A stretch of DNA of 64,000 nucleotides from Agarivorans sp. Alg241-V36 (lineage in GTDB: Bacteria; Pseudomonadota; Gammaproteobacteria; Enterobacterales; Celerinatantimonadaceae), in assembly GCF_900537085.1 (NCBI RefSeq), contig NZ_UNRE01000001.1, forward strand, positions 253,163 to 317,162, given 5' to 3'. Under the pieces are notes generated by a model. It was not told the origin of the DNA. It did no database searches and saw only the letters and a program-made list of their open reading frames with translations. Numbering within the stretch: position 1 is the stretch's first letter; every line of letters begins with the position of its first letter. Positions 24,827 through 33,139 of this stretch are shown piece by piece. A program made the translations under genes and the position numbers.

Positions 24827-25139
24827 AATGACCTCACTTGAGTTTAGCCATCCCTGGGGTTCGATTCAGAGCAATTATACTAAATATTGAGCAAAGGCTG
24901 AATTTTTGGATTTGTTTTAGATCAATATTGAGCGCTGTTTTTTTGCACAATCGCTGGAGAGTGTGATCGGCAATTCGATTTTAGTTTTGGTGTAGAACTG
25001 GACTCTAAATTCAAATGTAAATGATAACGGTTTTTATTATCTTTATCGTAAGTTAATGAAATGTAAATATAATATGCAGCGTGCTTAGTTAGGGTGTATA
25101 CTTTTTCGATACCTAAAATTGGCAGCTTGGAGCGCAGTA
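24827..25139. other. AT-rich non-coding stretch before the bacterioferritin genes
   Basis: About 310 bases without a gene. ATGATAACGG and TTTTTATTATC around 25021-25040 loosely resemble Fur-box halves but not convincingly. The bacterioferritin promoter should lie here; I could not fix one. Confidence 0.35.
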
Positions 25140-25619
25140 ATGAAAGCCGAACCAAATATAATTGCTTTGTTAAATAAGGTGTTAGTTTCAGAACTTACTT
25201 CGATTAATCAGTATTTTTTACATGCCAGAATGTATAAAAACTGGGGCCTAGAAGCGCTTAATGAGCGCAATTACAAAAAATCGATTAAGGATATGAAGCA
25301 AGCCGACAAATTAATGGAGCGAATCTTGTTCCTTGAAGGTTTGCCTCATGCACACATGTTAGGTGTATTGCGCATTGGTGAAGCTACCGAGGAAATGCTG
25401 CAATGTGATATGGACTTCCAGCTGGAACAATTACCAATCATCAAACAAGCGATTGCCGATTGTGAACAGGCTAAAGACTTTGTCAGTCGAGATTTGTTAG
25501 AAGAAATTTTAGATTATGAAGAAGACCATATTGATTGGATTGAAACTCAGCAGTATCAAATTGAAAAAATGGGCCTAGAAAATTATTTAGCTGCTCAAAT
25601 TACCGAAGGAGATGACTAA
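25140..25619 (+). CDS. bfr: Bacterioferritin subunit, heme-type with degraded ferroxidase site
   Basis: A 159-residue four-helix-bundle iron-storage subunit. Met52, the axial heme ligand shared across two subunits, is kept. Of the di-iron ligands, Glu18, Glu127 and His130 remain, but position 51 is Asp, 54 is Gln and 94 is Gln, so the ferroxidase centre should be inactive. The next gene encodes the complementary subunit, as in the two-subunit bacterioferritins I recall from Neisseria and Shewanella. ATG at 25140 is preceded by TTGGAG; an upstream TTG is less likely. Confidence 0.92.
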   Translation: MKAEPNIIALLNKVLVSELTSINQYFLHARMYKNWGLEALNERNYKKSIKDMKQADKLMERILFLEGLPHAHMLGVLRIGEATEEMLQCDMDFQLEQLPIIKQAIADCEQAKDFVSRDLLEEILDYEEDHIDWIETQQYQIEKMGLENYLAAQITEGDD

Positions 25620-26086
25620 TGAAAGGTAATAATGAAGTTATTGATGCGCTAAACCGCCTGTTAATGAATGAACTAACGGCAATGGATCAGTACTTTATCC
25701 ATTCACGTATGTATGAAGACTGGGGCCTAAATAAATTATATGAGCGTATCGACCATGAGTTTGATGACGAGAAAGGTCATGCCTCGTTGCTTATTCAGCG
25801 CATTTTGTTCTTAGAGGGTACGCCTGACTTAAGTAAGCGTGATCCTTTGCGTATTGGCAGTGATGTGCCAAGCATGCTTGAGAATGACTTAAAAGTTGAG
25901 TACGAGGTTGATGCCTTATTAAAAGAAGCAATGGCCCTTTGTGAGCTTAAGCAAGATTATGTAAGCCGTAACATGTTGCAAACTCTGATTGATGATACCG
26001 AGATGGATCATGCTTACTGGTTAGAGCAGCAACTAGGATTAATCAAGAAAATTGGCTTAGAGAATTACTTACAAAGCCAAATGTAA
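25619..26086 (+). CDS. bfr: Bacterioferritin subunit, ferroxidase-type without heme ligand
   Basis: A 155-residue subunit with all six di-iron ligands in place: Glu18, Glu51, His54, Glu94, and Glu128/His131 after a one-residue shift. The heme-ligand position 52 is Lys. It therefore oxidises iron but cannot bind heme by the usual pair, the opposite of its neighbour. The start overlaps the preceding stop by one base (TAATG), so both subunits are probably made together and co-assemble into a 24-mer. Confidence 0.93.
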   Translation: MKGNNEVIDALNRLLMNELTAMDQYFIHSRMYEDWGLNKLYERIDHEFDDEKGHASLLIQRILFLEGTPDLSKRDPLRIGSDVPSMLENDLKVEYEVDALLKEAMALCELKQDYVSRNMLQTLIDDTEMDHAYWLEQQLGLIKKIGLENYLQSQM

Positions 26087-26106
26087 AAGTTGCTTCCAAG
26101 AGATGT

Positions 26107-26134
26107 AAAAACGAGAGCCTAGGCTCTCGTTTTT
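26107..26134. terminator. Bidirectional terminator after the bacterioferritin genes
   Basis: A 14-base perfect palindromic stem (26107-26120 with 26121-26134) with A- and T-tracts. It serves both the bfr pair and the opposing HAD gene. Confidence 0.9.
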
Positions 26135-26138
26135 TGTT

Positions 26139-26795
26139 TTAGTATAGCTGCCAACTAAACTGAGTCCAATTCCGTTCTGACGCAAGCTGTTTAAGCCTAG
26201 GGCAGGGGTTAACCGTGTAGGCATTGTCTGCATACTCCAGTAAGGGCTGGTCGTTAATTGAGTCGGAATAAAAACTGATTGAAGAGTATTGTTTAGACTG
26301 GTCAGAGAGCCACTGCTTAAGCCGCGTAACTTTACCTTCACGAAAGCTGGCAACGCCTTGTATTTGTTCAGTGTATTTACCCTGCTTAGCCTCTAAATCA
26401 ACCCCCAAATGATGTTCAACTCCCAGTAGTTGTGCAACCTGACTAACGATAAAACTGACCGTTGCAGAGATGATCAATACATCATGGTTTTGCTTTAACT
26501 GAGAGATGAGTGTTTGGCCTTGTGGATAGACGATAGAATTCACTTGCTGTTGAACAAAGTGACTCACTAGTCGGTCAATTTGTTTACTACTAAGGTGTTT
26601 TATCGGTTTTAAACTGAAAGTTATGTATTGCTCTAAAGCAAGTTCACCTAAGGCATATTGCTGCATCATCGCCGCGTCTTGCTCCAGAAATCCCGCTTGG
26701 GTAACCACTCCTTCTTTTACTAGAAATTGATGCCATAGCACGCCGCTGTCTCCGGCGATCAGTGTTTCATCTAAATCGAATATATGTAGTTCCAC
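26139..26795 (-). CDS. HAD-IB family hydrolase (SerB-like phosphatase)
   Basis: A 218-residue haloacid-dehalogenase phosphatase. Motif I is FDLDETL, motif II is ISATVSF, and motif III/IV is YSDSINDQPLL, as in HAD-IB proteins that include phosphoserine phosphatase. A helical cap lies between. The substrate is unknown, though a phosphoserine-like monoester is possible. I place the start at GTG 26795, five bases after AAAGAGG. The longer frame would add a hydrophobic 21-residue extension that the family does not need. Confidence 0.85.
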   Translation of the reverse strand: MELHIFDLDETLIAGDSGVLWHQFLVKEGVVTQAGFLEQDAAMMQQYALGELALEQYITFSLKPIKHLSSKQIDRLVSHFVQQQVNSIVYPQGQTLISQLKQNHDVLIISATVSFIVSQVAQLLGVEHHLGVDLEAKQGKYTEQIQGVASFREGKVTRLKQWLSDQSKQYSSISFYSDSINDQPLLEYADNAYTVNPCPRLKQLASERNWTQFSWQLY

Positions 26796-26885
26796 AAAAG
26801 CCTCTTTCACGAATGAGTGACTAAAGACGATGCTAAGGAAAACTGAGGGATAGCTCAATGGCTAAATTTTATTGAGGATAAAGAA

Positions 26886-26906
26886 AAGGCCAGCTGAGCT
26901 GGCCTT
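26886..26906 (-). terminator. Terminator after the pullulanase-associated-domain gene
   Basis: AAGGCCAGCT and AGCTGGCCTT form a perfect stem; on the minus strand it is followed by TTTTCTTT. Confidence 0.8.
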
Positions 26907-26912
26907 GTAATT

Positions 26913-28298
26913 TTATGCAGTATCTTTTTTGAGATTCTCAGGTAAGCCATCTGGTACTGGCGCCCAACTGCGTTGCTGAGCTTCACCGTGAAGTACCTTA
27001 CGTAGCTTCTCATTTGCTGCTGCAGCGTAAATCTTCTCGGTTTTAATTTCTTCTTCTTTACGTTTAAGCGCATCTTCCATATCTAACTGAAGATCTTTGT
27101 AGCGCTTGGTGGTTGCCAAGAAGACTAGACCAATTAACACCACTAGTACCGCAACTACTGCGCCGAATAACCACCAGGCAATGCCTGATTCTTGCGCTTG
27201 ACCAGCATTCTCAGAACGTTGAACTAATTCAACGATGTGAGCACTTAGCTTATTGTTGTCAGCACGTAGTTCGTCTCGCTGAGTTTGCATTTGGTTAAAC
27301 TGATCTTGCAGTTGTTTTTGCTGCTCAGAGTTACCCGTGTTTTCAGCAATGGTTTTCTGTAAACCTAGCACTTGCTCATTAACACCAGCGAGTTGCTTTT
27401 CAAGCTGTTGGTTTCGCTCTAATAATTGAGCTTCTGCATTACTGCTACCGGCTTGTTCAACTTGAGCATATAAGCTTTGGTTAGACGCAGTTAATGTGCG
27501 GTTCTCGTTGCTTACTTTGTCGTTAAGTTGCAATAAAGCTTGGTAATCAATCAACTTGCTGTTTAAGTCGCTTTGCAAACGCTGGTTGATTTTTTGCGTG
27601 TCGTTAAGAGCAGACTGAAGCTTGTTAATGGTCTTATTCTTTTTACTTAAATCGTTCTTAAGCAAATTCAAAGTACGCGTCATTTCTGGGCTTGGGCCTG
27701 TGCTCTTGGCAACCGGTTTTGGCTTAGGCTTAGGTGCAACCTTGGCCGTAGTGGTTGTTGCCTTAGCTTTTGGCACTGGCGGTGGCAGAACTGCTTTAGG
27801 CTTAGCTGAAGTAGTGGTGGTTTTTGCTGTTTGAGTTTTAGTATTCTTAGCAAATTGTCTAGGCACACCGGTATAAATCTTTGGATCTTTTTCTACAATC
27901 CAAATCTCTAAACCATGTTTGCTTTTAATCCACTTCCATTCTTCCACGTTCATATGGTGAAGTTCACCATTAGTTAACGTGTATGAAAACTGCTTAGCAT
28001 CTTTACGCACTGGAATGGTAAAGGCTACGCCGAAGTCGTCAAACTTGCTTGGCATTAGCGGATCACCAGGGGTGGTCCCTTTACGCAAACGGAAGTCGGT
28101 TCTCGCACCAACTTGTTTTCCGTTCACCATTTCTTCACCAGCCCAGATGTGTAAACCCCAGCCGTCATAGTTGTTATTAGTGCTCTTGTAGTGAACAGTT
28201 ACACTATCTGCACTAGCAACTGTACTAATACACCAGAAAAGTAATATAAATATGGATGCTCTTTGCACAATTACTCCATTAACTTGTTTAAGTCGCAT
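26913..28298 (-). CDS. Membrane-anchored pullulanase-associated (CBM41-like) coiled-coil protein
   Basis: A 461-residue protein of unusual build. Residues 1-30 are a signal peptide (ending VASA), 32-143 a PUD/CBM41-type alpha-glucan-binding domain (VTVHYKSTNNNYDGWGLHIW at its start, LEIWIVEKDPKIYT at its end), and 144-205 a Lys/Pro/Thr/Ala-rich linker. About 206-366 is a Gln/Asn-rich coiled coil, 373-396 a transmembrane helix, and 399-461 a charged cytoplasmic tail. There is no catalytic domain. PUD domains normally sit in secreted pullulanases. Function is not known; a periplasmic sensor or tether for alpha-glucans is inference. Monocistronic. Confidence 0.8.
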   Translation of the reverse strand: MRLKQVNGVIVQRASIFILLFWCISTVASADSVTVHYKSTNNNYDGWGLHIWAGEEMVNGKQVGARTDFRLRKGTTPGDPLMPSKFDDFGVAFTIPVRKDAKQFSYTLTNGELHHMNVEEWKWIKSKHGLEIWIVEKDPKIYTGVPRQFAKNTKTQTAKTTTTSAKPKAVLPPPVPKAKATTTTAKVAPKPKPKPVAKSTGPSPEMTRTLNLLKNDLSKKNKTINKLQSALNDTQKINQRLQSDLNSKLIDYQALLQLNDKVSNENRTLTASNQSLYAQVEQAGSSNAEAQLLERNQQLEKQLAGVNEQVLGLQKTIAENTGNSEQQKQLQDQFNQMQTQRDELRADNNKLSAHIVELVQRSENAGQAQESGIAWWLFGAVVAVLVVLIGLVFLATTKRYKDLQLDMEDALKRKEEEIKTEKIYAAAANEKLRKVLHGEAQQRSWAPVPDGLPENLKKDTA

Positions 28299-28483
28299 GA
28301 GCCCATAATAACTAAAAAAACATTAAAGAAGTAGCAACTAGATCACCAATATGGTGTTAAATTTTAAAGAAAAATAGACTTAGCTCCAATTGCTGCAGGT
28401 TTTTGCCTTAAAAATGCTCAGTTTTTGCTGCTAATTGTTTTTAACCTTAACAATAAATTGTCTGACCTTATGAGGATTGAGTG

Positions 28484-29524
28484 ATGAAATATCGTCAATT
28501 AGGAGAGTCAAATTTAAGAGTGAGCGAAATTTGCTTGGGAACAATGACTTGGGGTGAGCAAAATTCTCAAGATCAAGCGTTTGATCAACTTGATTACGCT
28601 TTGGCACATGGGGTTAATTTTATTGATACTGCTGAAATGTATCCAGTACCTCCTCAGCAAAGTACTCAAGGCGACACTGAGACCATCATTGGTTATTACT
28701 TAACTCGCAGAAAATGCAGAGATGAATTGATCTTAGCCTCAAAGGTTGCTGCGCCTTCTAAATCCGATCGCGGGGGTTATATCCGCCAAGATATGCGGCT
28801 TACGTGGAATGGCATTCATCAAGCGCTAGAAGACTCTTTAAATAGATTGCAAACCGATTACCTTGATCTTTACCAAGTTCATTGGCCAGACCGCGCAAGC
28901 AATTTTTTTGGCCAGCTAAATTACCAGCATAAAGAAGGTGCTGATCAAACACCTATTATAGAAACGCTTGAAGCTTTAGCTGATCTTGTTAATTCAGGAA
29001 AGGTTCGCTATCTGGGGATCTCTAATGAAACACCCTGGGGGGCAATGCGCTATGTCCATTTAGCAGAGAAGCATAACTTGCCAAAGATCGTCTCGATCCA
29101 GAACCCTTACAATTTACTTAATCGTAGCTTTGAGGTTGCTTTAGCAGAAGTGTCACATCGCGAGAATATTCCTTTATTAGCCTATTCCCCACTAGCTTTT
29201 GGTGCGCTTACAGGAAAGTATTTGAATGATCAATGGCCCGAAGGCGCACGCCTCACCTTATATAAGCGTTTTGCTCGCTATGGTGCAGAAGCTCAACAAG
29301 CGATTCAGCATTATGTTGATTTAGCCCAGGAGTTTGAACTTAGCCCCGCCCAGTTGGCCCTAGCATTTGTTAACAAGCGTAGCTTTATAGGTTCCAATAT
29401 TATTGGCGCCACGAACCTTGAGCAACTAAAAGAAAACTTAAGTAGTACTAAAGTGTTGATGTCTGATCAGTTAGAGCAGCGAATTCAAGAATTGGGTGAA
29501 CAGTTTAGGATCCCTTGTCCCTAA
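28484..29524 (+). CDS. tas: Aldo/keto reductase (Tas-like)
   Basis: A 346-residue NADPH-dependent reductase of the aldo-keto reductase superfamily, close to E. coli Tas. The tetrad can be placed: Asp and Tyr of FIDTAEMYPVPP, Lys of LILASKVAAP and His of YQVHWPDR. GNIIGATNLEQL-like C-terminal residues (SNIIGATN) bind the cofactor phosphate. Natural substrate unknown. ATG at 28484 is preferred over GTG three bases earlier because GAGG lies eight bases upstream. Overlaps the next gene by one base. Confidence 0.9.
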   Translation: MKYRQLGESNLRVSEICLGTMTWGEQNSQDQAFDQLDYALAHGVNFIDTAEMYPVPPQQSTQGDTETIIGYYLTRRKCRDELILASKVAAPSKSDRGGYIRQDMRLTWNGIHQALEDSLNRLQTDYLDLYQVHWPDRASNFFGQLNYQHKEGADQTPIIETLEALADLVNSGKVRYLGISNETPWGAMRYVHLAEKHNLPKIVSIQNPYNLLNRSFEVALAEVSHRENIPLLAYSPLAFGALTGKYLNDQWPEGARLTLYKRFARYGAEAQQAIQHYVDLAQEFELSPAQLALAFVNKRSFIGSNIIGATNLEQLKENLSSTKVLMSDQLEQRIQELGEQFRIPCP

Positions 29525-30132
29525 TGCACGACTCGATGATCAGTGGAGATAGCTCAGAAATCCTAGCCCAATTGCTGGAGAGAGTAAGCAATTGTCGTTT
29601 GTGTGAAAAACAGCTTGAGCCACGCCCAGTAGTGCAGGCTAGCGCTCAATCTAAGATATTGATTATTGGTCAGGCTCCCGGCATTAAAGTGCACAAAAGC
29701 GGCGTGCCTTGGGACGACGCCAGTGGTAAGCGTTTACGTCAGTGGTTGGGCCTAGAACCAGAGACATTTTATAACTCAGAGTTAGTGGCAATTGTTCCTT
29801 CGGCTTTTTGTTATCCCGGCAAGGGTAAGCAGGGAGACTTGCCGCCTCCTAAACTATGCTTTGATACTTGGCATCAGCAAATCATTGAGCAGCTTAATAA
29901 GGTTGAGCTCACTTTGTTGATTGGCCAATATGCCCAGGCTTTGTATTTGCCAACCGATTCCAAAACTACGCTAAGCGAAAATGTTGCTCGTTATCAACAT
30001 TACGCTGCCCAAGACATCTGGCCATTACCTCATCCTTCACCACGCAATCGCCATTGGTTTGCTAAGCATCCATGGTTTGAGCAAGAACTAGTGCCTAAGT
30101 TGCAAAGCAAGGTTAGGCAGCTATTGGCTTAG
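29524..30132 (+). CDS. Uracil-DNA glycosylase superfamily protein
   Basis: A 202-residue protein of the UDG fold (COG1573-like). IIGQAPGIKVHKSGVPWDDASG is the active-site loop region, and PLPHPSPRNRHW is the second motif that closes on DNA. The N-terminal NCRLCEK has a Cys pair, but the four-Cys iron-sulfur set of family 4 is not evident. Base-excision activity is possible but unproven. The ATG overlaps the stop of the Tas-like gene (TAATG), so the pair is co-translated. Confidence 0.82.
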   Translation: MHDSMISGDSSEILAQLLERVSNCRLCEKQLEPRPVVQASAQSKILIIGQAPGIKVHKSGVPWDDASGKRLRQWLGLEPETFYNSELVAIVPSAFCYPGKGKQGDLPPPKLCFDTWHQQIIEQLNKVELTLLIGQYAQALYLPTDSKTTLSENVARYQHYAAQDIWPLPHPSPRNRHWFAKHPWFEQELVPKLQSKVRQLLA

Positions 30133-30136
30133 CAGC

Positions 30137-30967
30137 TTAATTGTTGGGGTTATGCTGATCTAGCCACTGTTTAGGAGACATATTTGTATTGGCCCTAAAT
30201 GCTCGGGTGAAACCTGATACACTTTGATAACCCACTTCTGAAGCAACCCAAGCGATTGGTTTTCTTCGCTTTAGCAGCTGCTTCGCTTGGTTAATTTTCC
30301 ATTCCACTAAATAGTCACCCGGCGAACAGCCAATGGTTTGCTTGAAAGTGTCGATAAAGCTAGTGCGCGACATAGCCGCTTGCTCTGCTAACCATTCAAC
30401 AGAATGCTTTGAAGCCGCTTGCTTATGCATTGCTGCTAAGGCTTGCGATAACTTGGGGTGCAGTAAGCCGGCAATTAAACCGGAGTGTTTGCTTTGTTGG
30501 TTAATGCTATGGCGCAGCAATAAGGTGACAAGGACTTCTACCAACTTATCCATAATCACCAACGATCCCTGATCTGTTTCAAAGGCTTCGCTAAAGAGTA
30601 ATTCAATAGTGCGGGCGAATTGAACTTGTTGACTGAGCGATAGCACCATTTGCTCGGGCAGGGCATTGGCTAAGGCACTGTGATTGGCATTGTCGTATTG
30701 AATTGTCGCGCACACTAATTCTGCCGGTTGTTGGTCATCCACAATAAGTCGATGAGCTTGCGGCTTAGGAAAGAAAATTAAGCTGGGTGCCACTACCTCT
30801 ATTTGTTGTTGCTTGCTTTGAATACTCAGCCTGCCAGAGCGCAATACATGAATGTGTCCGACAAGTTCATCCCCCGTGCTTACATCGGACAAGCCGCATA
30901 GCTGCCCTGAATAAAAAACACCGGCGCTGATTGAAAACTGTCTGAGTAGGTCAGAAAGTTGGTCCAT
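30137..30967 (-). CDS. AraC family transcriptional regulator (cupin type)
   Basis: A 276-residue regulator. The N-terminal half (10-110) is a cupin-like ligand-binding domain (GHIHVLRSGRLSIQS, FFPKPQAHRLIV); the C-terminal 100 residues contain the double helix-turn-helix (WLAEQAAMSRTSFIDTFKQ, IAWVASEVGYQSVSGFTRAF). Close to AraC proteins with an AraC_binding cupin_6 domain. It is divergent from the YHS protein gene with about 110 bp between, so that gene is its likely target. Abuts the UDG-like gene tail to tail. Confidence 0.9.
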   Translation of the reverse strand: MDQLSDLLRQFSISAGVFYSGQLCGLSDVSTGDELVGHIHVLRSGRLSIQSKQQQIEVVAPSLIFFPKPQAHRLIVDDQQPAELVCATIQYDNANHSALANALPEQMVLSLSQQVQFARTIELLFSEAFETDQGSLVIMDKLVEVLVTLLLRHSINQQSKHSGLIAGLLHPKLSQALAAMHKQAASKHSVEWLAEQAAMSRTSFIDTFKQTIGCSPGDYLVEWKINQAKQLLKRRKPIAWVASEVGYQSVSGFTRAFRANTNMSPKQWLDQHNPNN

Positions 30968-31080
30968 TTTAGTTATTCCGTACTTTTTGCACTAAATGCT
31001 GAACGATTGTATCCCAACAGACCGGAGCAAGCCGTTATTGTTTCATTGTCGCTTAGCACACAACTATTTGGAGAATGAAA

Positions 31081-31554
31081 ATGAATACACTAAAAGCACT
31101 TATTCGTACCAGCGCACTAGCCTCTGCCCTAGCTGTTAGCAGCTTTAGCTTTGCTGCCGATGTAGGCATGAGCGTAGACGCCAACGATTTAGCCATTAAA
31201 GGCTATGATCCCGTCGCCTACTTTGTAAGCGGCCAGCCAACTCAAGGTAATGGAAGTTATACCGCCACTCACAACAACGCCATTTATCACTTTGCATCTG
31301 CAGATAATCGCGATGCATTTAAAGCGGATCCCGCTAAATACGCACCGCAATATGGTGGCTATTGCGCATTTGGTGTAGCCATGGAGAAAAAGTTTGATAC
31401 CGATCCAACCGCTTGGAAAATTGTCGACGGCAAGCTATACCTCAACCTGGACAAAAAGGTTCAGCAGCGTTGGTTAGAAAACACCGGTGAGCTAATTGTT
31501 GATGCCAACCAAAACTGGCCAGAAATAAAAGCTGTAGATGCAGCTAAACTTTAA
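31081..31554 (+). CDS. Exported YHS domain protein
   Basis: A 157-residue periplasmic protein with a Sec signal peptide (residues 1-25, ending SFAAD) and a YHS-like domain: IKGYDPVAYFVSGQPTQG, YHFASADNRDAFKADPAKYAPQYGGYCAFGVA. YHS domains are thought to bind metals, and one Cys is in YGGYCAFG. Function is unknown. Of two near ATGs I chose 31081, which has GGAG seven bases before it; the other is only one base from that site. Divergent from an AraC regulator. Confidence 0.85.
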   Translation: MNTLKALIRTSALASALAVSSFSFAADVGMSVDANDLAIKGYDPVAYFVSGQPTQGNGSYTATHNNAIYHFASADNRDAFKADPAKYAPQYGGYCAFGVAMEKKFDTDPTAWKIVDGKLYLNLDKKVQQRWLENTGELIVDANQNWPEIKAVDAAKL

Positions 31555-31564
31555 GCGCTATATG

Positions 31565-31598
31565 ACTATCTCACCAATTGTCTACTTGGTGAGATAGT
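31565..31598. terminator. Hairpin between the YHS and phhB genes
   Basis: ACTATCTCACCAA pairs perfectly with TTGGTGAGATAGT over an eight-base loop. It overlaps the last codons of phhB and has no T-run, so it may act as a transcript-end barrier rather than a standard terminator. Confidence 0.5.
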
Positions 31599-31887
31599 AC
31601 TGTTGGTACAAATCTTCGATAAGTGTGGCCAATTTAAAGTCTCGTTCACTTACGCCGCCTAATTCGTGAGTAGTAAGCGAAATATCTACTTTGTTATAGC
31701 AATTGCTCCAATCTGGATGATGGTTTTGCTGCTCGGCGTAATCAGCCACTCTTCCCATAAATTCAAAGGCTTGTACAAAGTTCTTAAAGCGGTAGCTGTT
31801 TACGATAAAGTTATTTTGGTACTGCCAACTTGGTAGGTGTTTTAAGGCTAAGTGAATAGCTGGTTGGCTTAGGGCATGCTCACTCAT
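31582..31887 (-). CDS. phhB: Pterin-4a-carbinolamine dehydratase
   Basis: A 101-residue enzyme that dehydrates 4a-hydroxytetrahydrobiopterin, recycling the pterin cofactor of aromatic hydroxylases. The signature is complete: EQQNHHPDW with the His-His-Pro, then [11 protein letters not shown] and a following SERD. Length is typical. phhA, the phenylalanine hydroxylase it usually serves, is not in this window. Alternatively it supports molybdopterin-related chemistry. Confidence 0.92.
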   Translation of the reverse strand: MSEHALSQPAIHLALKHLPSWQYQNNFIVNSYRFKNFVQAFEFMGRVADYAEQQNHHPDWSNCYNKVDISLTTHELGGVSERDFKLATLIEDLYQQYYLTK

Positions 31888-31925
31888 ATTTACCTCTAGC
31901 TTGCTGGGTTATTTATAAGACTAGT

Positions 31926-32843
31926 TTAGCGAGAGCGTGAAGCCAGTTTTACTAGCATTGGCAGCAAATATACTGGCAGCTGAATCGCGCCCATGTAAAT
32001 CATGTATTCAATCCCTAAAAAGCTACCGGTAATACTATAGGTGAGTAAAACATTACGGTTAGTCGCAGTGACACCACTAATTATGGCGAGATCTTTTCCT
32101 TTATTTAGGTACAACAAAAAGCTGGCACCAAAAGCGATTAAACAGGCCGCACTGGCAATGGCCAAATACTCTAGAGCTGTCGCAGGGCTGGTGTCATATA
32201 CCTCACGAAATGCTCCCATTAGGCCTAAGGGGAAAAAAAATACTAATACGATGGTTACCGGGCGGATCTGAATAAGGGCTTTGTCGATCAGTTGTTGCTT
32301 GAGCAGTTTGTGCAGTAACAAACTGATAATAATAGGTAATATGATGAAAATTGCTAAGCGTTGGCCATAAACCTGCATATCTAACTGCAATTGCTCACTA
32401 TGACTAAAGTGGCTAAACAGATGACTATTAAGTAGCAATATGCCAGGCATTAACAAAGTAGACGCGATGGTCATGGCCATACAGCGTTGAGCATCCAAGC
32501 CTATCGAGCGCACTATCGCTGGGCTGGCAAATAGCGAACCGGTGGCGCAAGTGGCTGCAATAGCCAAGTAGAGTTGGCTATTAACATTGAAAAACCAGGC
32601 AATTAGCATGATCAAAGCGGTCAAACCAAGCGTATGCCAAATGGCATAGAGCCAAATGGATATTTGAGCTAAGTCTTGTATTAGGGTTCTGATGTTCAAA
32701 CTAACGATGGTAAATAGCATTAAAGCAAACAGTACTGCGGGTAAAAAAGGCAGTAATGCATTAGATAAGCCGGGCAGAGCAAAGCCGATGAAAACGCAGC
32801 TGGCTAGTAGCTGAGTAGAGTAAGCAGAAATAAACCTTAGCAA
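31926..32843 (-). CDS. Bile acid:sodium symporter (BASS) family-like transporter
   Basis: A 305-residue inner-membrane protein with about nine or ten hydrophobic helices. IRTLIQDL, FASPAIVRSIGLDAQRCMAM and SGVTATNRNVLLTYSI resemble the BASS/ArsB-like fold with its crossing helices, but identity to known members looks low. Substrate unknown. Lies about 40 bases upstream of phhB on the same strand and may be co-transcribed with it. Confidence 0.65.
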   Translation of the reverse strand: MLRFISAYSTQLLASCVFIGFALPGLSNALLPFLPAVLFALMLFTIVSLNIRTLIQDLAQISIWLYAIWHTLGLTALIMLIAWFFNVNSQLYLAIAATCATGSLFASPAIVRSIGLDAQRCMAMTIASTLLMPGILLLNSHLFSHFSHSEQLQLDMQVYGQRLAIFIILPIIISLLLHKLLKQQLIDKALIQIRPVTIVLVFFFPLGLMGAFREVYDTSPATALEYLAIASAACLIAFGASFLLYLNKGKDLAIISGVTATNRNVLLTYSITGSFLGIEYMIYMGAIQLPVYLLPMLVKLASRSR

Positions 32844-33139
32844 GTCCTTGCCCCATTTTGGTTATACGCTGTGCTAGCGTGGTGTTATTGACAGATTAAA
32901 ACGCAAGTCAGAATCAAGTTCAAACAAGTGTTTGAAAAATGCTAGCAAAGAGATGTATGATTGCAAATGCTACATTTGGCCAATTGTTAATCATTGGCCG
33001 ACTATGGGATGCTAATCTGAAATCTATTGCGCGTCGAGTCACTCGGCGAGCTTGCAACATTGTTAAGGGTAACATGAAGCAATTAGCGAAGTTTCTACTT
33101 CGTTAACCACATAATAACTATAAAATAAGGGAACATTTG
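32844..33139. other. Intergenic region upstream of malate synthase
   Basis: Nearly 300 bases with no gene. A 7-bp inverted repeat, GGCCAAT (32978-32984) and ATTGGCC (32993-32999), could be a regulator site for the malate synthase gene. No clear promoter was fixed. Confidence 0.35.

Noticed and set aside
25010..25060. Fur box before the bacterioferritin genes
   Set aside because: Only loose similarity in very AT-rich DNA; no convincing 7-1-7 repeat.
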